Shown here: positions 47,285-61,180 of the stretch, piece after piece | Numbering within the stretch: position 1 is the stretch's first letter | Layout of the letters: every line of letters begins with the position of its first letter | NCBI RefSeq assembly: GCF_001649575.2 | Contig: NC_051433.1 | Coordinates: 20,182,253 to 20,246,252 of the forward strand | Source of the DNA: Kryptolebias marmoratus | Taxonomy: Eukaryota > Chordata > Actinopteri > Cyprinodontiformes > Rivulidae | DNA: 64,000 nucleotides | Reading direction: 5' to 3' | The notes under the pieces: generated by a model | What the model saw: the letters and a program-made list of their open reading frames with translations, nothing else | What the model was told of the DNA's origin: nothing | Databases searched by the model: none | Program-made: the position numbers and the translations under genes

Positions 47285-50200
47285 GTATTTTCTGTTACCT
47301 CTGTTTTTTTTTTTTTTTTTTATTTGGAGATAACGATTTTACTTTTCTAATAAACAAAAGCAAGTCTGAACTTATTTTATTCCACTTACTTTTTTGCAAA
47401 CTGTACCTATTTAGAAGCATAAAAACTTGAGGAAGAGACCACAAGGTACAACCCCAATTTCACAAATAGGTCAAACGTTATGTAAAATGTAAACAAAGAC
47501 AGAATGCAATGCAAACTCTCTCATAGTCAATAGAAATATTGCAGGTTTAAAGCATGATTTTATCTTGTGGGGAAAAAAAAAAATCAAAAATCAAATTTTA
47601 GCTAAATTTAATTCATGTAAAATTCAGTTCAGTATTTTTATGAGTATATTCCTAATGGAGATTCCGTGCTCAGAAAATCTTAGATTTTTTATATGTTTCA
47701 GTAGGTTTGACCGAGTTATGGTTTGAATATTAAATTCATTTGAGATTCAAATTCATCTCATGTGGACTATTTGCATGTAATTTCTCTCTCTGTGGCTCCC
47801 CTCAAACTCTTCAGTTCCTCCCTTGGCAAGGCACCAGTTTAATGTCCAGCTCTAATACGGACCACATCAATTTCAATGACTCTAATATCAGTTTTAGAGA
47901 AGCACAGTGAATGTTTAATTTTAATTTAAACTTTATTTGATATATTGTGAGCCATAACCAATCAGAGATTAGGAGGGCCCATCTCTCAATTTTACTTTGT
48001 AGGTTAATGTTTTTTGTTTTTTTTTGGAGCTGTGTTAAATTGAAAAAAATGAAACATATTTGGATGTATAAAACATTTATGTACTGCCTATGAATGTGAT
48101 GGATTTTAGTTATGTATATTGTGTACGTATTGAGTTGAAAGGTGGAAAAGTTACAATTTACTACAGCATAAACATGATGGATGATACACTGCTGTGGTGT
48201 AGCTGTTTTGTTTCTGTCGGCGTGCTGTTTTGCTCTCACGTGTGACGTTGCTGCAGAGTATCTGTGGCATTCATCAGCATCTTCTCGTTGCAATTCTTTC
48301 TTGAGCCTGTGGTAACATTACAGTCTTCTGTCAACATCTAGTCATAGTTTTATCCACCATTTTCTGGGTCTTCCTCTTTCTAGTGCTCGCTCTATGTGAG
48401 CAGATCCTAGTCTGGCAGTTTGTCTTCAGTTCTCCTTGTCTTCAAATAAAGTCCAAACCAAACCCACAGCAGCAACTTGTACATCAATTTCTTTCAGATC
48501 CATCTTTGTGGAATGAATGACAAGTAGAAAACGTTGGTCTTTTCTAAGCACACATCACGTACCTGGCATAGTAAAAATGTTGTGTAGATATTTTTAAAAC
48601 ACCAGGTATACTCAAAAAACGCAATATCTACACAGCAGCAGCCATGTGATATTGTAAATGTTGTATTTATGTGGTACACATGTCAAAAACCACTGATATG
48701 CAACTTTAACCAGATCGATAAAAAGGATGACAACAGCAACTATTGTGCATAAAAGTTCAACAAGTATGCCACAATACCATGAGGCATGAGATTGTGTAAC
48801 ATTACTATTGATGTAACTTTTTTTATTTTGGTGTACACTCTATGTGAGGTAAATGTTACAATTTTTCTTCCCTCAATCACATTACTATAGTATCAGATAC
48901 ACAAGACAGCATTGTTATGAAGTTATTTTTCTTTCAAACACATACTTCATCATGCCACAAAAACAAGGCAAATTGCAAAAATGAGAAGTAGGTATTTTTT
49001 TATATCTCAATATAAAAAATATAAACAGTCATATTAAACAATTTGAATGCCACTGAATTGTCATTCATTAATAATTTCAGTGTTATTTCAATAAAAATTA
49101 ATTTCTGTTTTGCATATAGGAATAAGTACGGAGTGTTGCATGTTTTTTTTGTTTATTATCAGTTTCTTTTTGGATTTTTTTTAAAGTTTGTATTTTGTTG
49201 TTTGCTTTAAAGCTTTTACTGCTTTGAAATTCACTTGCAGCAGTTATTTGATAGAATATATTTGTTTATAGTTCACTTTCATTTATTAGCTATGTTTCAT
49301 TGCTTCTCTCAGATTACTCTAACTTTGGGTTCTTTGAGCACATCTGAGTTGAGGAAATGTGTTTTTCTCATTGTTGTTCTTTTGTAACTGATTTAGCCAT
49401 TAAAAGGGACTTGAATAAGTGTGTCAGCCAACCATACAGAGTTGTCTGGTTGCCAATACGGCGAGTGTTTTAAGTTATAATGAGTTTAATTCACCTCAAA
49501 ATTCGCTAGATTATCACCCCTAAACACATGATTGTAAAATATGCTGCTGTCTGGTCAATTGTCCTGCTATGAAACAAGTGGCAAGAGTTGAGCATCTGGT
49601 AAAGGACGTCCAGCTCTGAATCCCTTCAGGTCTCACCTCCCAGCCAACATTTCACTGGCACAAGTCTGCACAGAGCTAAATTTTCATGCTGCTGGCACAT
49701 GTTACAGCGCTGCAGTCGGGAGAATTATTGTCAATGCACACAGGTCCTGTGGGCTGGCTCTGTGGTGTCCCATTATCATTACAGAGTGCCAGACAGGAAC
49801 AGCCTGTTTTCCAGCAAGCCGACTTGTCTCTGGTCATGTTACAGAACTGCAATGGTCCTCAACATCATTTAAAGGTGACAAAGCTTAAACATGACTGAAA
49901 ACATAAAGAGTTGGGTTCAGACTGTACAACAGAATAGTTTGGATACATTTAAGTCTCATATTCTCCTATTAATCCATTCATTACCTACGATGCATTAAAG
50001 ATTAGGAGAAAAACTCCATTATAGATAAAAGTTGTATAAGAAAACAAACCAAACTGGACAACACCAGCCCAAGCATAGACATTTTCTAATGTCTTACTTC
50101 AAAGATGTGGAGTTATTTGAGCTTGTGCTTCTTAGCTGTTGAGGTTTCAAAAACCCTTGTCAATTATAAAAGACTCAACTTGAATTTTAAATCCTGCCAA

Positions 50201-52862
50201 GTGTTGTATCAGTGCTCATGCATATTCACACAGAGTCTGACCACTATCGCTCATAATCACAGGTGCAAATCACTGGATGGAGAGCGAAACCTGCACCTTA
50301 ATCTCCACTGAAATAACAGTGACAAAGATAACTGACATTTATGTGTGTAAACACTTCACATAAACATGACTGTGTAGTGACCAAAAGTTATTATTCCCCC
50401 TCCCAAGTCTCACAGTGGTTCGATCCACTGTCTGATCTCCCTAGAGTCTTTGCATCAGTCGAGACACACAGCTGTCAGGAACATCTGTAAGACTGTCAGA
50501 CGTGGCTGAACACAAGTGGAAATTTATTTGACATGTTCTTTACTTCTACCACGTAATAGAATGAAACATGTTTACAAGGTTTTCAAGACAGTTTATTTTA
50601 AATTACAATTCTTTGTAGCTTTGTTTCTCATACAGAAGGTCTAACCCATATTTAAAGGATTATGTCTCTGAAGTTTGAATCTGGGTTTCCAGTGACTGTT
50701 ACAAATCTGAAATCTGTATTCAAGAATTTGTACCTGATTTAACAATTTTGTTGGAGAACAAAATTAAAATAAACTAATCAATAGGTGAAGTATTGAGTCT
50801 AAAACCTCCATTTTTTAAAAATCCAAGATCTTACTATAACAATAACTTGGTGTTTGTAACAAATCAAGTGGCCTGAAAATCTCTTCCCCCCTGCTTGCTT
50901 CTCACAATTTTAACCAACGACTTTGAAGGCACCAGTGCCTCCACCTTAACAGATTACCCAATCTTCTTAGACCATCTTAAAATACTGAACCTTTGCTCAC
51001 TTAGTAATAAATAATTCAGATGTACGTAAGTAGAATCTGTGCAGTATTATGTAAAGTTTTTTTTTCTGTGACATCAATCCACCTTGTGAATGTTGTGATC
51101 AGACATTCCTTGCGTGAGGACACAAAGTGGAACTGTGCTGCGTATGGAAAAATATGTTAGACATTTTAATACACTCCAAGCATCTATAACATGTTCCTGA
51201 TGTTGACAGCTGCAGCATGACGCTTGATTTAACTGGCTCCCTGTAGTTTCTATCAGCAGGGGAAGACAATTAAACATATATTTGCATGATGATAATCATA
51301 TTGTGTTAGATTTCACACAGACCTGGTCTACCCCACTGATAAAACCACAAATTTGAGTTAAAACCCTTAATCCAAAACAGGAATGGGATCGAGGTTGAAA
51401 GGTCAGTTTGCTCATGTTAATCCTTTTCACACAGTGAGTTCAAGGTGGAACTGGTGCACCTTTTAATGTGTAGTGATGTGTTGTGTGTAAAGTCTGGAGA
51501 AACAAAGGGCAGACTTAATATATACGGTTCTGAGACAACGGTGGTCACAGAGTCATGAGGAGAGGCAGGATGTTTAAACAGTTGTGTGATGGTGTAATAT
51601 TTTGAGTGTGAGACTGTCCCACTGGGTAACACAAAAGTGATTACCAATGAAAAACAACATGACAGTTAGCACAGGCAGCTAACTGGGAAAATTGTGAGCT
51701 ACAGTAACTTGGTGTTTCCAAAAATACATTATTTTAAAGATGATGTGATGAAGGACTTATCTGACACATATACTGTTATACTGTTTTCATTGAGGTACTC
51801 TGTATGTCATACTAGTTCTAGTAATATGATGCTGTAATCTCATTAAAGGATGAAACTTGTTCATTGTGAACAAGCAAAAGGTGGCTTAAAGAAGGGATTG
51901 TCTTTTTTGAACATATGGCACAAACAGCTGTTTAAAAATAGTTTTTGCCTTGGCGTGAGTTATACTGACAATTGTTTATTTTTTAGGACAATATTTTCCA
52001 CCTTGGTTTAGCTAGTGTAGCTTTACTTTTTAAGATTTTGATCTGTAAATAAATGCACCTTGCTCAACACATTTGTCTAGTCACACAAGCCAATAAGAGA
52101 TGCTGAAGTTATAAAAAAGTTATGATTTTTTTACAGTAAGATTAGCTGTGTGATATGAACAAACCTTGAGGTCACAACAGGCATGTAGGACACTGGGTAA
52201 ACCTAATACCAGCCTGTCATGATGAATTGCATTGTTTTATCTCTAATATTTCACATTTAAAGTGCTTCATCATCACACTATCAGTAAAGTACAATATTTC
52301 ATTCTTGACTAGTGTGCAGCGGTTTTAGTAGTGAAGTATTTTGTCCCGCACTAAACACACATTCTCACACAATCTGTCTTTCTTCCAAATGCTGCAGCAT
52401 ACCACTGAGGAGACTTTAGACCAGGCTCAGTGTTGGCAATCCCTGTGTGGTCAGTGTACGCACAGCGAGCCAGCGAGCTCCCACATCTTAATGACCTGCT
52501 TTTTGTTCCCTTCGGTTTTCAGAGATTTACTATTCTGGGTTGTGTCCTTAATCTTGACCCACCTGAGCTTCCTGTAACCTCAAGGACTCACCTTTAAGGG
52601 AAAAAAGATCAAAGCGTAGAGGGAGGTGTCTTTAAGCCCAATCCGTCTTCCCTGTGCATTGCATTCAAGTAGCAAAACTTCAAACAACCTTCAGCTGGCA
52701 ACGATGGAAATGTCTGCTAGAAACCTGGCTAGTTCTTAAATGCAAAATGTGTGTTTGTACCTGGGCCTTGGATTGAGAAAAATACACAGCACAATGCAAA
52801 TTTTTAACTATATATTGTAAAATAAGAGCGGAATTCTGCTGTTTTGACATTATAATGCAACA

Positions 52863-53463
52863 TTCATCCATTTTCTATACCAGCTTTTCCTTTCACTGGG
52901 GAGCTGGTGTCTATCTCCAACAGTCATTATGGCAGGATAAACCATGGACAGGTCACAAAGTCCATCATTATTAACCTTTATTTAACCAGGCAAACCCACT
53001 GAGATCACAGATTGCTTTTTCAAGGGAGGCCTGGGCCTGAAGGCAGCCGAAACATGAATATTTTTGGACTGTGGGAGGAAAGCGGAGTATCTGGAGAAAA
53101 CCCATGCAATCTCCAAACAGAAAGACCCCAGGCCAGGCAAGGATTGGGCCCAGGATCTTCTTGCTGTGAAGCAACAGTGCTAACCACTAAGCCATTGTGC
53201 TGCCCATCACAGGGCCATCTAGAAACAAACAAGACAAACAATCATTCACGGTCTCACTCACACTTAGGGACTACTTAGTATTAACAATTCACCTAACATG
53301 TATGTATTTGGTCAGTGGGAGGAAACTGGAGTACCTGGAGAAAACCCATGTAAGCATGAGGAGAACATGCAAACTCCACCCAGAAAAGCCCCAGGAGGGA
53401 GGCAAACCTGCAACATTCTTGTTGTGAAGCAACAGTGCTCACCACTGCACCACCATGCCGCCC
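52863..53463 (-). mobile_element. SINE with a second SINE nested in it
   Basis: Read on the minus strand, an outer SINE starts near 53463 (GGCGGCATGGTGGTGCAGTG, then GAGCACTGTTGCTTCACAAC) and runs to about 53216. A second copy begins at 53205 (GGGCAGCACAATGGCTTAGT, then TTAGCACTGTTGCTTCACAG) and runs to about 52969, ending in a CCTGGTTAAATAAAGGTTAA tail like those of some fish L2-type elements. The outer body then resumes (GTGACCTGTCCATGGTTTAT, ACTGTTGGAGATAGACACCA) and ends at AAAATGGATG. Open frames on both strands here are by-products. Confidence 0.7.
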
Positions 53464-55756
53464 ATAAGGCAACATGACCTGGTGAAAAAACGTGTTGTAG
53501 AACTCCTAACAGACTGAGAAAAGATTTATGTTTTAAACTTTAGCTATGCTTTAATAAGAAACTGTGATCTACAATGTTATGCAGAAATTACTTAGTTAAT
53601 TACTGCAATATGTTAGTGAAAAGACTTTAAAGGGTATGTCAGTGTCTATAATCTGTTGTGTCTTTAATGCTAATTTAGACAAAAAGGCGACACGCTTAGT
53701 TCAGCTACTATGTTAATGGATTTGTATTGTTTGCACACAACTTGGTAATTCAACTGCATTTGTACATATAAATGCACTTCATCTAGAGTTAAGAGTGCAA
53801 TGAAGTATACAGTTTAACATAAAATTTATCCCTGTTTATACAATCTTTTCCTGTTCTAATTAAAAATAAGACATTTGCAATTTTATTTACAAATTGGTAC
53901 AGATTACCAAAAGGTGTGCATGGATTTAGCATAAGAAAACACAATTTGAAGACTGATTATTTCCTCATATCTTCAGACGGGCTCTATAATAATCTGTCTT
54001 CCAATAGCTGGACATAGTATCCCAACGGCATTAACGCTCATATGAAAGAAGGACGCTATATGAGCCTCCAGTGATATAAATTTCTGAAATGTGTTTGTAC
54101 TTTTGATCAGAAAAAATAAGACTTCATCATTATTGATCTGAAGTCACTGCAGGCAGCACACAGAGTCCTCTGTATCACAGTAAAAATCACAGTAAAAGGT
54201 TATTTTGAGCTGAATATCTGGCTTAGCAGAGATGTTAAAAAGTAAAAACATGGAATTTTTATTGGATTTTAGCCTTACGAAGCATTGCAAATATTCACAC
54301 ATTAAAAGCCACCCCAAGGAGTTTTTATGAAAATTAGCGAACCAATAACTAGATTTTATTAAAAAAAAAAAAAAAAAGAGTAATGCAAAGTTAGTTCTTG
54401 AAATATGAATCATAATCTGAAAACAGTGTAAATAAACTCTACCTAAAGCAAAATGATAATAATTTTGATTTCAGGCTACAAATGTGTTTTTATTTTCACT
54501 GAGCATAAATGAATGAAACACATGCTCTCAGTGAAGTTATCCCATGGTATTGTACCATTCTGCACATTTTATGTTTCATTCCAGTGAATCTTCCTCTGTT
54601 TTCTTTATGTACACATGGACCCAAAACATTTATTTTGTAGTGTAGCCTAAAAGCTTTGAGAGTTTCTGTCACGAAACAAGGCAACTTTACCTGCTTTAAT
54701 AAGTGAAAAAGTCAATGTGATTAAATGTCTAAATCTATCAGATTTAGTAATTTATTGTATTGTATTTTAAATTGTATTGTATTATAAATATTCACTATAT
54801 GAAAAATTTACAAGTTCAAGCAAAACATTTACACTAAGAAAAACCTAAATAATAATGAAAAACTGCATTTCCCTGCTACATGAAAACCAAGTCTACATTC
54901 TGTAGACTGAATGTCTGAATGAACCCAGAAACACACTTCAGGTCAGGCTTCAGGGTGAGGAGAGAAGATGTTTTATTCCAGCAGGGGTCAAGTAAAAAGT
55001 CCACAGCAAAGATTTATAGAGGATTGAATAATGACCAGAGCTCCTTCTTCACCCACATAAATCCTTCTGAAAACGTTTGGGGCCTTTCTTAAGCGGGACA
55101 TTTCTATTGCCGAGACAGAAGACGCCTCTCAGAGCAGGAGGGGTCAACAAACTGACATGATTGTCACTAAATTATTGAAAGCCTCAAAAAACAATTTCAT
55201 GGTCCTTTTTTTGAGCTTTTGTTGCACATATTTCAAATTTCTACAAAAAAAAGTGAAATAGTATTTGTTTATGTTGTCACCGTATAATGGTGCACACAAA
55301 CATTTAGGTTTGGGTTTTTAGTTGACACAAAGCATCCTATCTGTTAAACTTTAATCCAAAACAAAATAATTTGTGTGAGAATTGTGAACAGAGCCCTGTT
55401 GTTTTTATTTTATTTTAGATATACTCACTGTATTTCTGTTTCTTCCTGAAGAGTGTTACACCTTCCACACTTGTCTGTAATTCTAATATTCACATTATAA
55501 AACTACATTATCTATAAGGCTGACCTCATGAAGTCAAAAGAAGCCAAATACCAGTGTATATATATCAATGTTTGAATGCAAACTGCTGATAGTACAAACT
55601 TGGTATCAAATAAAGCTGCAGGAGACAAGTTAAGATTTTCATGTTCTTATTTTCTACAGAACACATTCTTTGCATCTTTAATCTGAATATGATGGCTATG
55701 ACTGATGTGCACTTAATATTTTTAATGCAGTGCTTGTGGGTGTGTTTGTTTGTCAG

Positions 55757-55944
55757 CGTTTCAGAGGTTTTTAGGGAAGAAGGACGTGTCCCAGGAGCTG
55801 GAAGAGGTCCATGCGGAGGCACGCGCTCAGGACAACCTCCACGCCGTCTCTGTGCTGCAGCTGCTGAGGAGCCCAGCTGTTCATTGGCAACTCATCACTA
55901 TTATCATCACCATGGCCTGCTATCAGCTCTGTGGCCTCAATGCT
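55757..55944 (+). CDS. slc2a9: SLC2A9-like coding exon 7 (residues 246-308), central loop and helix 7
   Basis: The exon encodes most of the cytoplasmic central loop, with [20 protein letters not shown] (246-265) close to the human GLUT9 loop, then ARAQ, a [10 protein letters not shown] segment and the start of helix 7, [20 protein letters not shown] (289-308). QLCGLN takes the place of the QQLSGIN seen in glucose-type GLUTs and is a class II feature. It is 188 bases, a length shared with the equivalent exon of other GLUT genes, entered in phase 1 and left in phase 0; acceptor TTGTCAG, donor GTAAGA. Confidence 0.98.
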
Positions 55945-58023
55945 GTAAGATATGACACTCATGTTTCATCAGTTTCACTTTAATCCAATTCTATATGCTA
56001 TTTTGCCATTCAAAATGATCTGTTTTTTGGAGTTCTGTGATTTTCATTTTTATATTTATGGATTCAGATAAATACAAGATTTGTAAAAAAACACCAAAGT
56101 TCCTTTTTTTTCTGAATGCATTTCATCAGTAAATTGTTAAATTGTGCCTTATTCTTTTCCATTCACAAGATTAAAGGTATATATATTAAAGGTATATCCT
56201 CAAATTTGGACAAATTGTTCTTTTCCATTTTTTCATTACAGATAAAGCTTTGCTGTTCATAAAGATGATTTTTTAAAATTCTCTTATAATGTGATTGGCT
56301 ATTTAAAGCAAAGGGTTTGATATGCTTATAGAATTGTTACAAAATTTTGTTTGGCACTATAAAAACTGAAAACATGACATGATCAGGTTAACACAAAAAT
56401 CAATATGAAATTACCTTTTCTTACAGTCTTCCAATCACCAATGCAAACAATTTAGTCATTAGTTTGCAGATAATAGTTTAGATATCTTAAAATAAATAAA
56501 GGCATTCCAAACACTTTGAAACTCATTTGATGTGCTGTATTTTACTAAAAATAACATACATCAATGTTAATCTTCTGCAGGACTGCTCAGACATGCTGTC
56601 CCATTTAAGTGACAAAAGCATCAGTACTGATGTCAGGAGGTGGATCAGGTGCAGCAGCTCACACTGTTTTGTTCTCCCTCTTGGGACATCTGTATTCACA
56701 GTTGTGACTCCAAATACATGGAAGGCTAGAGCGGAGACAAAAGAAGTACCCAGATGGCTTTTTTGTTTAGATTTTAGGTTTTATAAAAATGACAAAATAC
56801 TACTGCAGTCTTGGGAAAAGATAGTTTCCCTGAATAAAAATAGAAAACTGTAAAGATAATCATAAAAAAATGAACTCTTGCATAAAAAAAGTTTCTTGAT
56901 CATCTAGTGAGTCACATTCTAATTAGGTTTGTGTTCAGCACTGGATATGGGAACTCAGTGTATAATTGTGTCTTGTGAACTGCATCCACAGGATGAGATT
57001 TTGAACTTTCCTCCTCCTGATAACAACGGTGCAGTGGGTGGTCATGGTGGTTGCCCAAGCTTTTTGTCCCACCCTCCTTGTTTCGTGCCTGTATGTAACC
57101 AAAATATTCCTGCATTAAAGGAGGGTTGGCCTCCCAGCCCCGAAGCAACACTTCATCATGACTAAACAGCAAAATGGTCTGACTACCAATGATTCCCTAA
57201 GCAACATAATTCTTTTAGAAATACAGTGATGCTACACAGTCCACAGTCAGAGTTAGCTTGAATAGCAAGTCAGTATTTAAACACAAGACTGCCTCCCAGA
57301 AGTATTACAACAGGTTTAGGAGTTTAAACTACATTAATAGATTCAGGGGAAAAAAATATTCTGACTTTTGGCTCTTTTTAGGCTTTTTCACAGTACTGTT
57401 ATATAATATCTCCACAAACATTAGCCCCTCTTTCAAGTCAACTTTGGTTGTTTCCAAATGCACCAATCGAGACAGCTACATCCCATGACAATACACAATG
57501 CCCCTCCCCCTTACTCACCAACATAGCTCTGTGACTACCTCCTTTGCCGACTCAGAGGCAAAACAGCAACTGGTTGCCTTTAAACCCCATTTCAAATTGG
57601 CTGTTACTGTAATTTATCATATTCTGGAGGATGTTGCAGAACTAACCAGGCTGGCCTCATGCTTAGGCCACAACCACATCAAGTTATTAGCTTTGTGCTA
57701 GTGTAGCATGATATTTTAGTGCCATAGATACATCTTGACAGACCAAAAAAAGTCAGGATGGGGCCCTGGTGGTAGGCTCCTCATGGGAACAGGCTGCTGA
57801 CACAGAAAGCATCTTGAGGATGCAAAACAAATTTGGGGAGTACTAAGAGTGTAGCAATGTCACGATAGGAGGTTTTCTAAATTCGCCATAATGTTGCCAT
57901 ATTCTAATAGGTTGTGTAGGTTGTGGAAAGTGTAGTGGGGTTTTACCCTTGTGTGAAGAGGGTCTTAGCGTTTTCTAAGTTTGCATCAGCCTGGTTACTA
58001 GAACCTAATTTATTTTCTTGCAG
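55945..58023 (+). other. Intron 7 (2,079 bases, phase 0)
   Basis: GT-AG intron, with acceptor TTTTCTTGCAG. The open frames at 56527-56853 and around 57.0-57.7 kb are unremarkable, and I recognise no repeat family in it. Confidence 0.85.
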
Positions 58024-58134
58024 ATTTGGTACTACACTAATGGGATCCTACGGGCAGCAGGCTTTGCTGAGAATTTACTCCCCTACGTCACACTGAGCAC
58101 AGGAGCTGTAGAGACTCTGGCTGCTATCGTCTCT
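58024..58134 (+). CDS. slc2a9: SLC2A9-like coding exon 8 (residues 309-345), helices 7-8
   Basis: The exon encodes the outer part of helix 7 (IWYYTNGIL), the following extracellular loop and helix 8 (PYVTLSTGAVETLAAIVS, 328-345, close to human GLUT9). The NXI motif is present as N314-G315-I316; its isoleucine corresponds to the hydrophobic residue described as influencing fructose access in class II GLUTs. It is 111 bases, phase 0 at both ends, with consensus donor GTAAGT. It is the last exon visible; the next should begin with the loop leading to the second GRR motif. Confidence 0.97.
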
Positions 58135-58583
58135 GTAAGTATCCCCGCTTTTCTAGTTAAATCACAAATTTCTGACTGATGTGAAAAGGCATGGCTGCTG
58201 TTTTGAGTGTGCTATTACAAAAAACAAACAAAAAACCTATGGAGCTGGGATTATGATGACTAACGGCTGTGATGGAAGGTGAAATGCAAAGCAACAAAAA
58301 AACAAAACATCTTACAGGGACGTTTCTGGCATTCAGCACACCTTGACATAAAAAAGGACTCCGGACTGAGGACACGAGTGTTGTTGCAGCATACTCACTT
58401 CCCAACTCCCACAGTATTCTTTCATTAAACTTTTATGAGCAGCAAAATTTTCTAGATTAGCCATAACATGCTGGAAGAAACCACTGGTGATGCCTTTGGG
58501 GTGACGCTGAGGTGTTTTATTTTAATTATGTCAACTGCACTTTCTGTTCTCCAGTAAAAATAAAACAACTGGGGATGACTTTT

Positions 58584-58597
58584 GAGAGAGAGAGAGG
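58584..58597. repeat. (GA)n microsatellite
   Basis: About seven GA units. Confidence 0.75.
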
Positions 58598-61180
58598 TGT
58601 TAGGCTACTGTCAATAACTGCTGCACACATAAAATCTTTCAGACACTAGTCAATAATTTTCAGTAGTTAATTTTAATTCATTTAAAATGGTGGTGTTTGA
58701 ATATTGAGTGTCCCATGGTGGTTTGCTATTGATCCGAGTTACAGTGAAAGAGGAACAACTGTGTAAATATATTAGCCACTCGTGCAATAAAGTGCAAAGT
58801 CAGGGGTATAGTGTTTGTGTTCCATGACTGCAAAGGCCGGGCTTAAATCCCTCCTAAGGGGAGTGTTCTCAGTAATAAAACTGGGGGGGGGGAAACCATG
58901 GGCAGAATCAAATTACTCTGAATGGATTATAGCAAAATACAGTTTAGCATCTGTTCATATTCCAGAATAATCACCTGTGAAAGTATCCACTACTGCGGAC
59001 ATGATTCCAAGACTAACCAAACACAGACGTACATGCTAATTATTACAGCAAACCAAGCAGTTTTTCAAAAGCAAATAAGCACTGAGCCGCAAACACAGAT
59101 CTGATGTCATTCTGAGGCCTGTAATTTATCAGCAACACACACAGCTTGTTTCTCACAAACATGATCACCTGTTGAGGTAGTCAAGATGTCCTCTTTGGCT
59201 CAGATTAAATAAAGACTGTCATTGAAGTCTAATTTGACAAACAAACCCCTACACTCACATGAATGGCTTTAGAGTTCACACTTCAGTTTAAATAGATTCA
59301 AATGAGATACATTCAGCATCAGACAGAACACATGAATGAGAATGAATCAATAAAACCTTCCATGAACTCAAACAGTAATTATAAGAAAGACATTTTGCAC
59401 TCACCAAGCAGGCATCTGTCACTATCTACAGCATCCTGCATAACCCTGAGATAATTGTAAACATTTTTTATCTTTCAAGACATTTTAAAGAAGATGAACA
59501 TGCTGGGCTGCAGAAGGTCCTATAGTCAGAGATTCCAGGTTTTCTTAAACGTCCTTTCAATAAAAGTGTGGCTTGGCAGTCACTCTTATGATGTCTTCCT
59601 TTTTAGCATTCCAAACACATTTACACAATGGAAAATTTATTCGTTCACACACTCTCGCTCCTCCTGCTGGCAAATACTTGTGTGTCATCCTCACAACAAC
59701 TTCAAGCACAAAAGTTGAGTGTGTTTATGGCATTTAATAATGATGCAATTGGCAGTAAACTGCATGCCACAAAACTTAGTAAATAAGCAGGGTAATAGTT
59801 TACACATTCATATAGAGGCAGTTGCGAATTTAGGCCATAATTCCCTTTATGACAAACACAAAGCTTTTTGCTGCTTTTCACTTTCAAGCTATGAGAGGTT
59901 TTTATAATAGAAGGTTGGAATAACTTTAGGGAGTGATTAAAATGACAGAGCTGTGCAGAACTCAGGTCAGTGAGGGAAGTGACTGAGTGTTAGTCTGAAA
60001 GAGTGGTAATAGAAATGCACAAAATCTGCGAGTGCGTGCTCAAAACAAGATCATTTTGATTTCTATGATAAATTGTGTGCCAGAGTTTCAAACGGCTTTA
60101 ACAAACAGAGAAAATGTGTTGGTGTGAGCTGCTGCAGATACACCGTTGTTCACGCCCACAGCAGTCTGCGGGGTTTTCATGTCACCGTATTGTAACAGCT
60201 TGGCTCACTTGAACCTAGGCTCAGCTTGTGCTCACACAAGTATCAGTATCAGTTACATGGCTCTACCTACAAAACAAAAAAAGCAAAAATAAAACAAGCA
60301 GAGCTGCGCTGCTGTGTATTGTACCGTGTAATGCAAAAGCGTCATTCATAAATCTGCGTCTGAATGCCTCCTGGCCTGATAATGCCTTCAGGAGCTAAAG
60401 CAGCGAGAATGCCTGACCTAGTTGCTTTTGGGTTTTCAAAGAAGCTGGGCAAATATCTGCTCTTTATTATGTCCCATTTTTGAGAAGAAATGAATCTTAC
60501 CTTATTTAACAACACATCTAAAATAAATCTGCTGCTTTTCAGTCATTGATCCAACCCCTATCTTGCTAACAGTCGGTGGATATAAATTAACCAGGCCAAA
60601 TTTCTATCCAAGGAATTTTAGTTGCTCTGAATTTACGGTCAGTAAAAGCGCTGCTTTTCAAAGTGTAGCACTTGACAAAAAGCAGTGGGAAACGTACCCT
60701 ATCATCCTTCCTCATTTAATAAGTGCATTTCTGCCCATGTGGGCTGCTGCCTATTTCTGTGATTCCTGTGAGCACTAGCAGAGTAAAGATGATCTTTTAT
60801 CTGTAACGGAGGGAAGACCTGCCGAGTGGTTTTACTGCCTGGTGGAAACCTTCAAACAGCCACATTTTCTCTCCAGACATCACTTTTGCCTGCAGCAACT
60901 TCTCATCAGGAACAGCTAACTCATCCCCAAGAACTTTAGCTTAATGCCACCACCTTTATTTTTTTCCCCCTCAAAATAATGAGCCACTGGCAGCTTTTGT
61001 TAGAATACACAAAGTATTCAGAAATGATCAAAGTGACAATCACATGTCCACTGGCTAAACAGCTGTAAACAAGAATTTATAACAACAGACATTTTGTCGT
61101 GAATTGTGAGTTCTCTGTAAAACAAAAGCAAAATTTACAGTCGTGGGATAAAACGTTCCTAGGGTTTCATGTATCAGGAT

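Larger units (their letters stand above)
45484..55756 (+). other. Intron 6 (10,273 bases, phase 1)
   Basis: GT-AG intron. Supported contents are an A/C-rich low-complexity stretch (45.86-45.92 kb), a tRNA-like SINE (47116-47284) and a nested SINE pair on the minus strand (52863-53463). The 160-codon minus frame at 47811-48293 shows no recognisable domain. The stretches 48.3-52.8 and 53.5-55.7 kb hold nothing that I can identify. Confidence 0.85.

Noticed and set aside
47811..48293. Longest open frame in the window, 160 codons on the minus strand.
   Set aside because: It has no recognisable domain, is rich in residues encoded by AT-rich codons, lies within an intron and shows no splice or promoter context. 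A chance frame of this size is plausible in 64 kb read in six frames.
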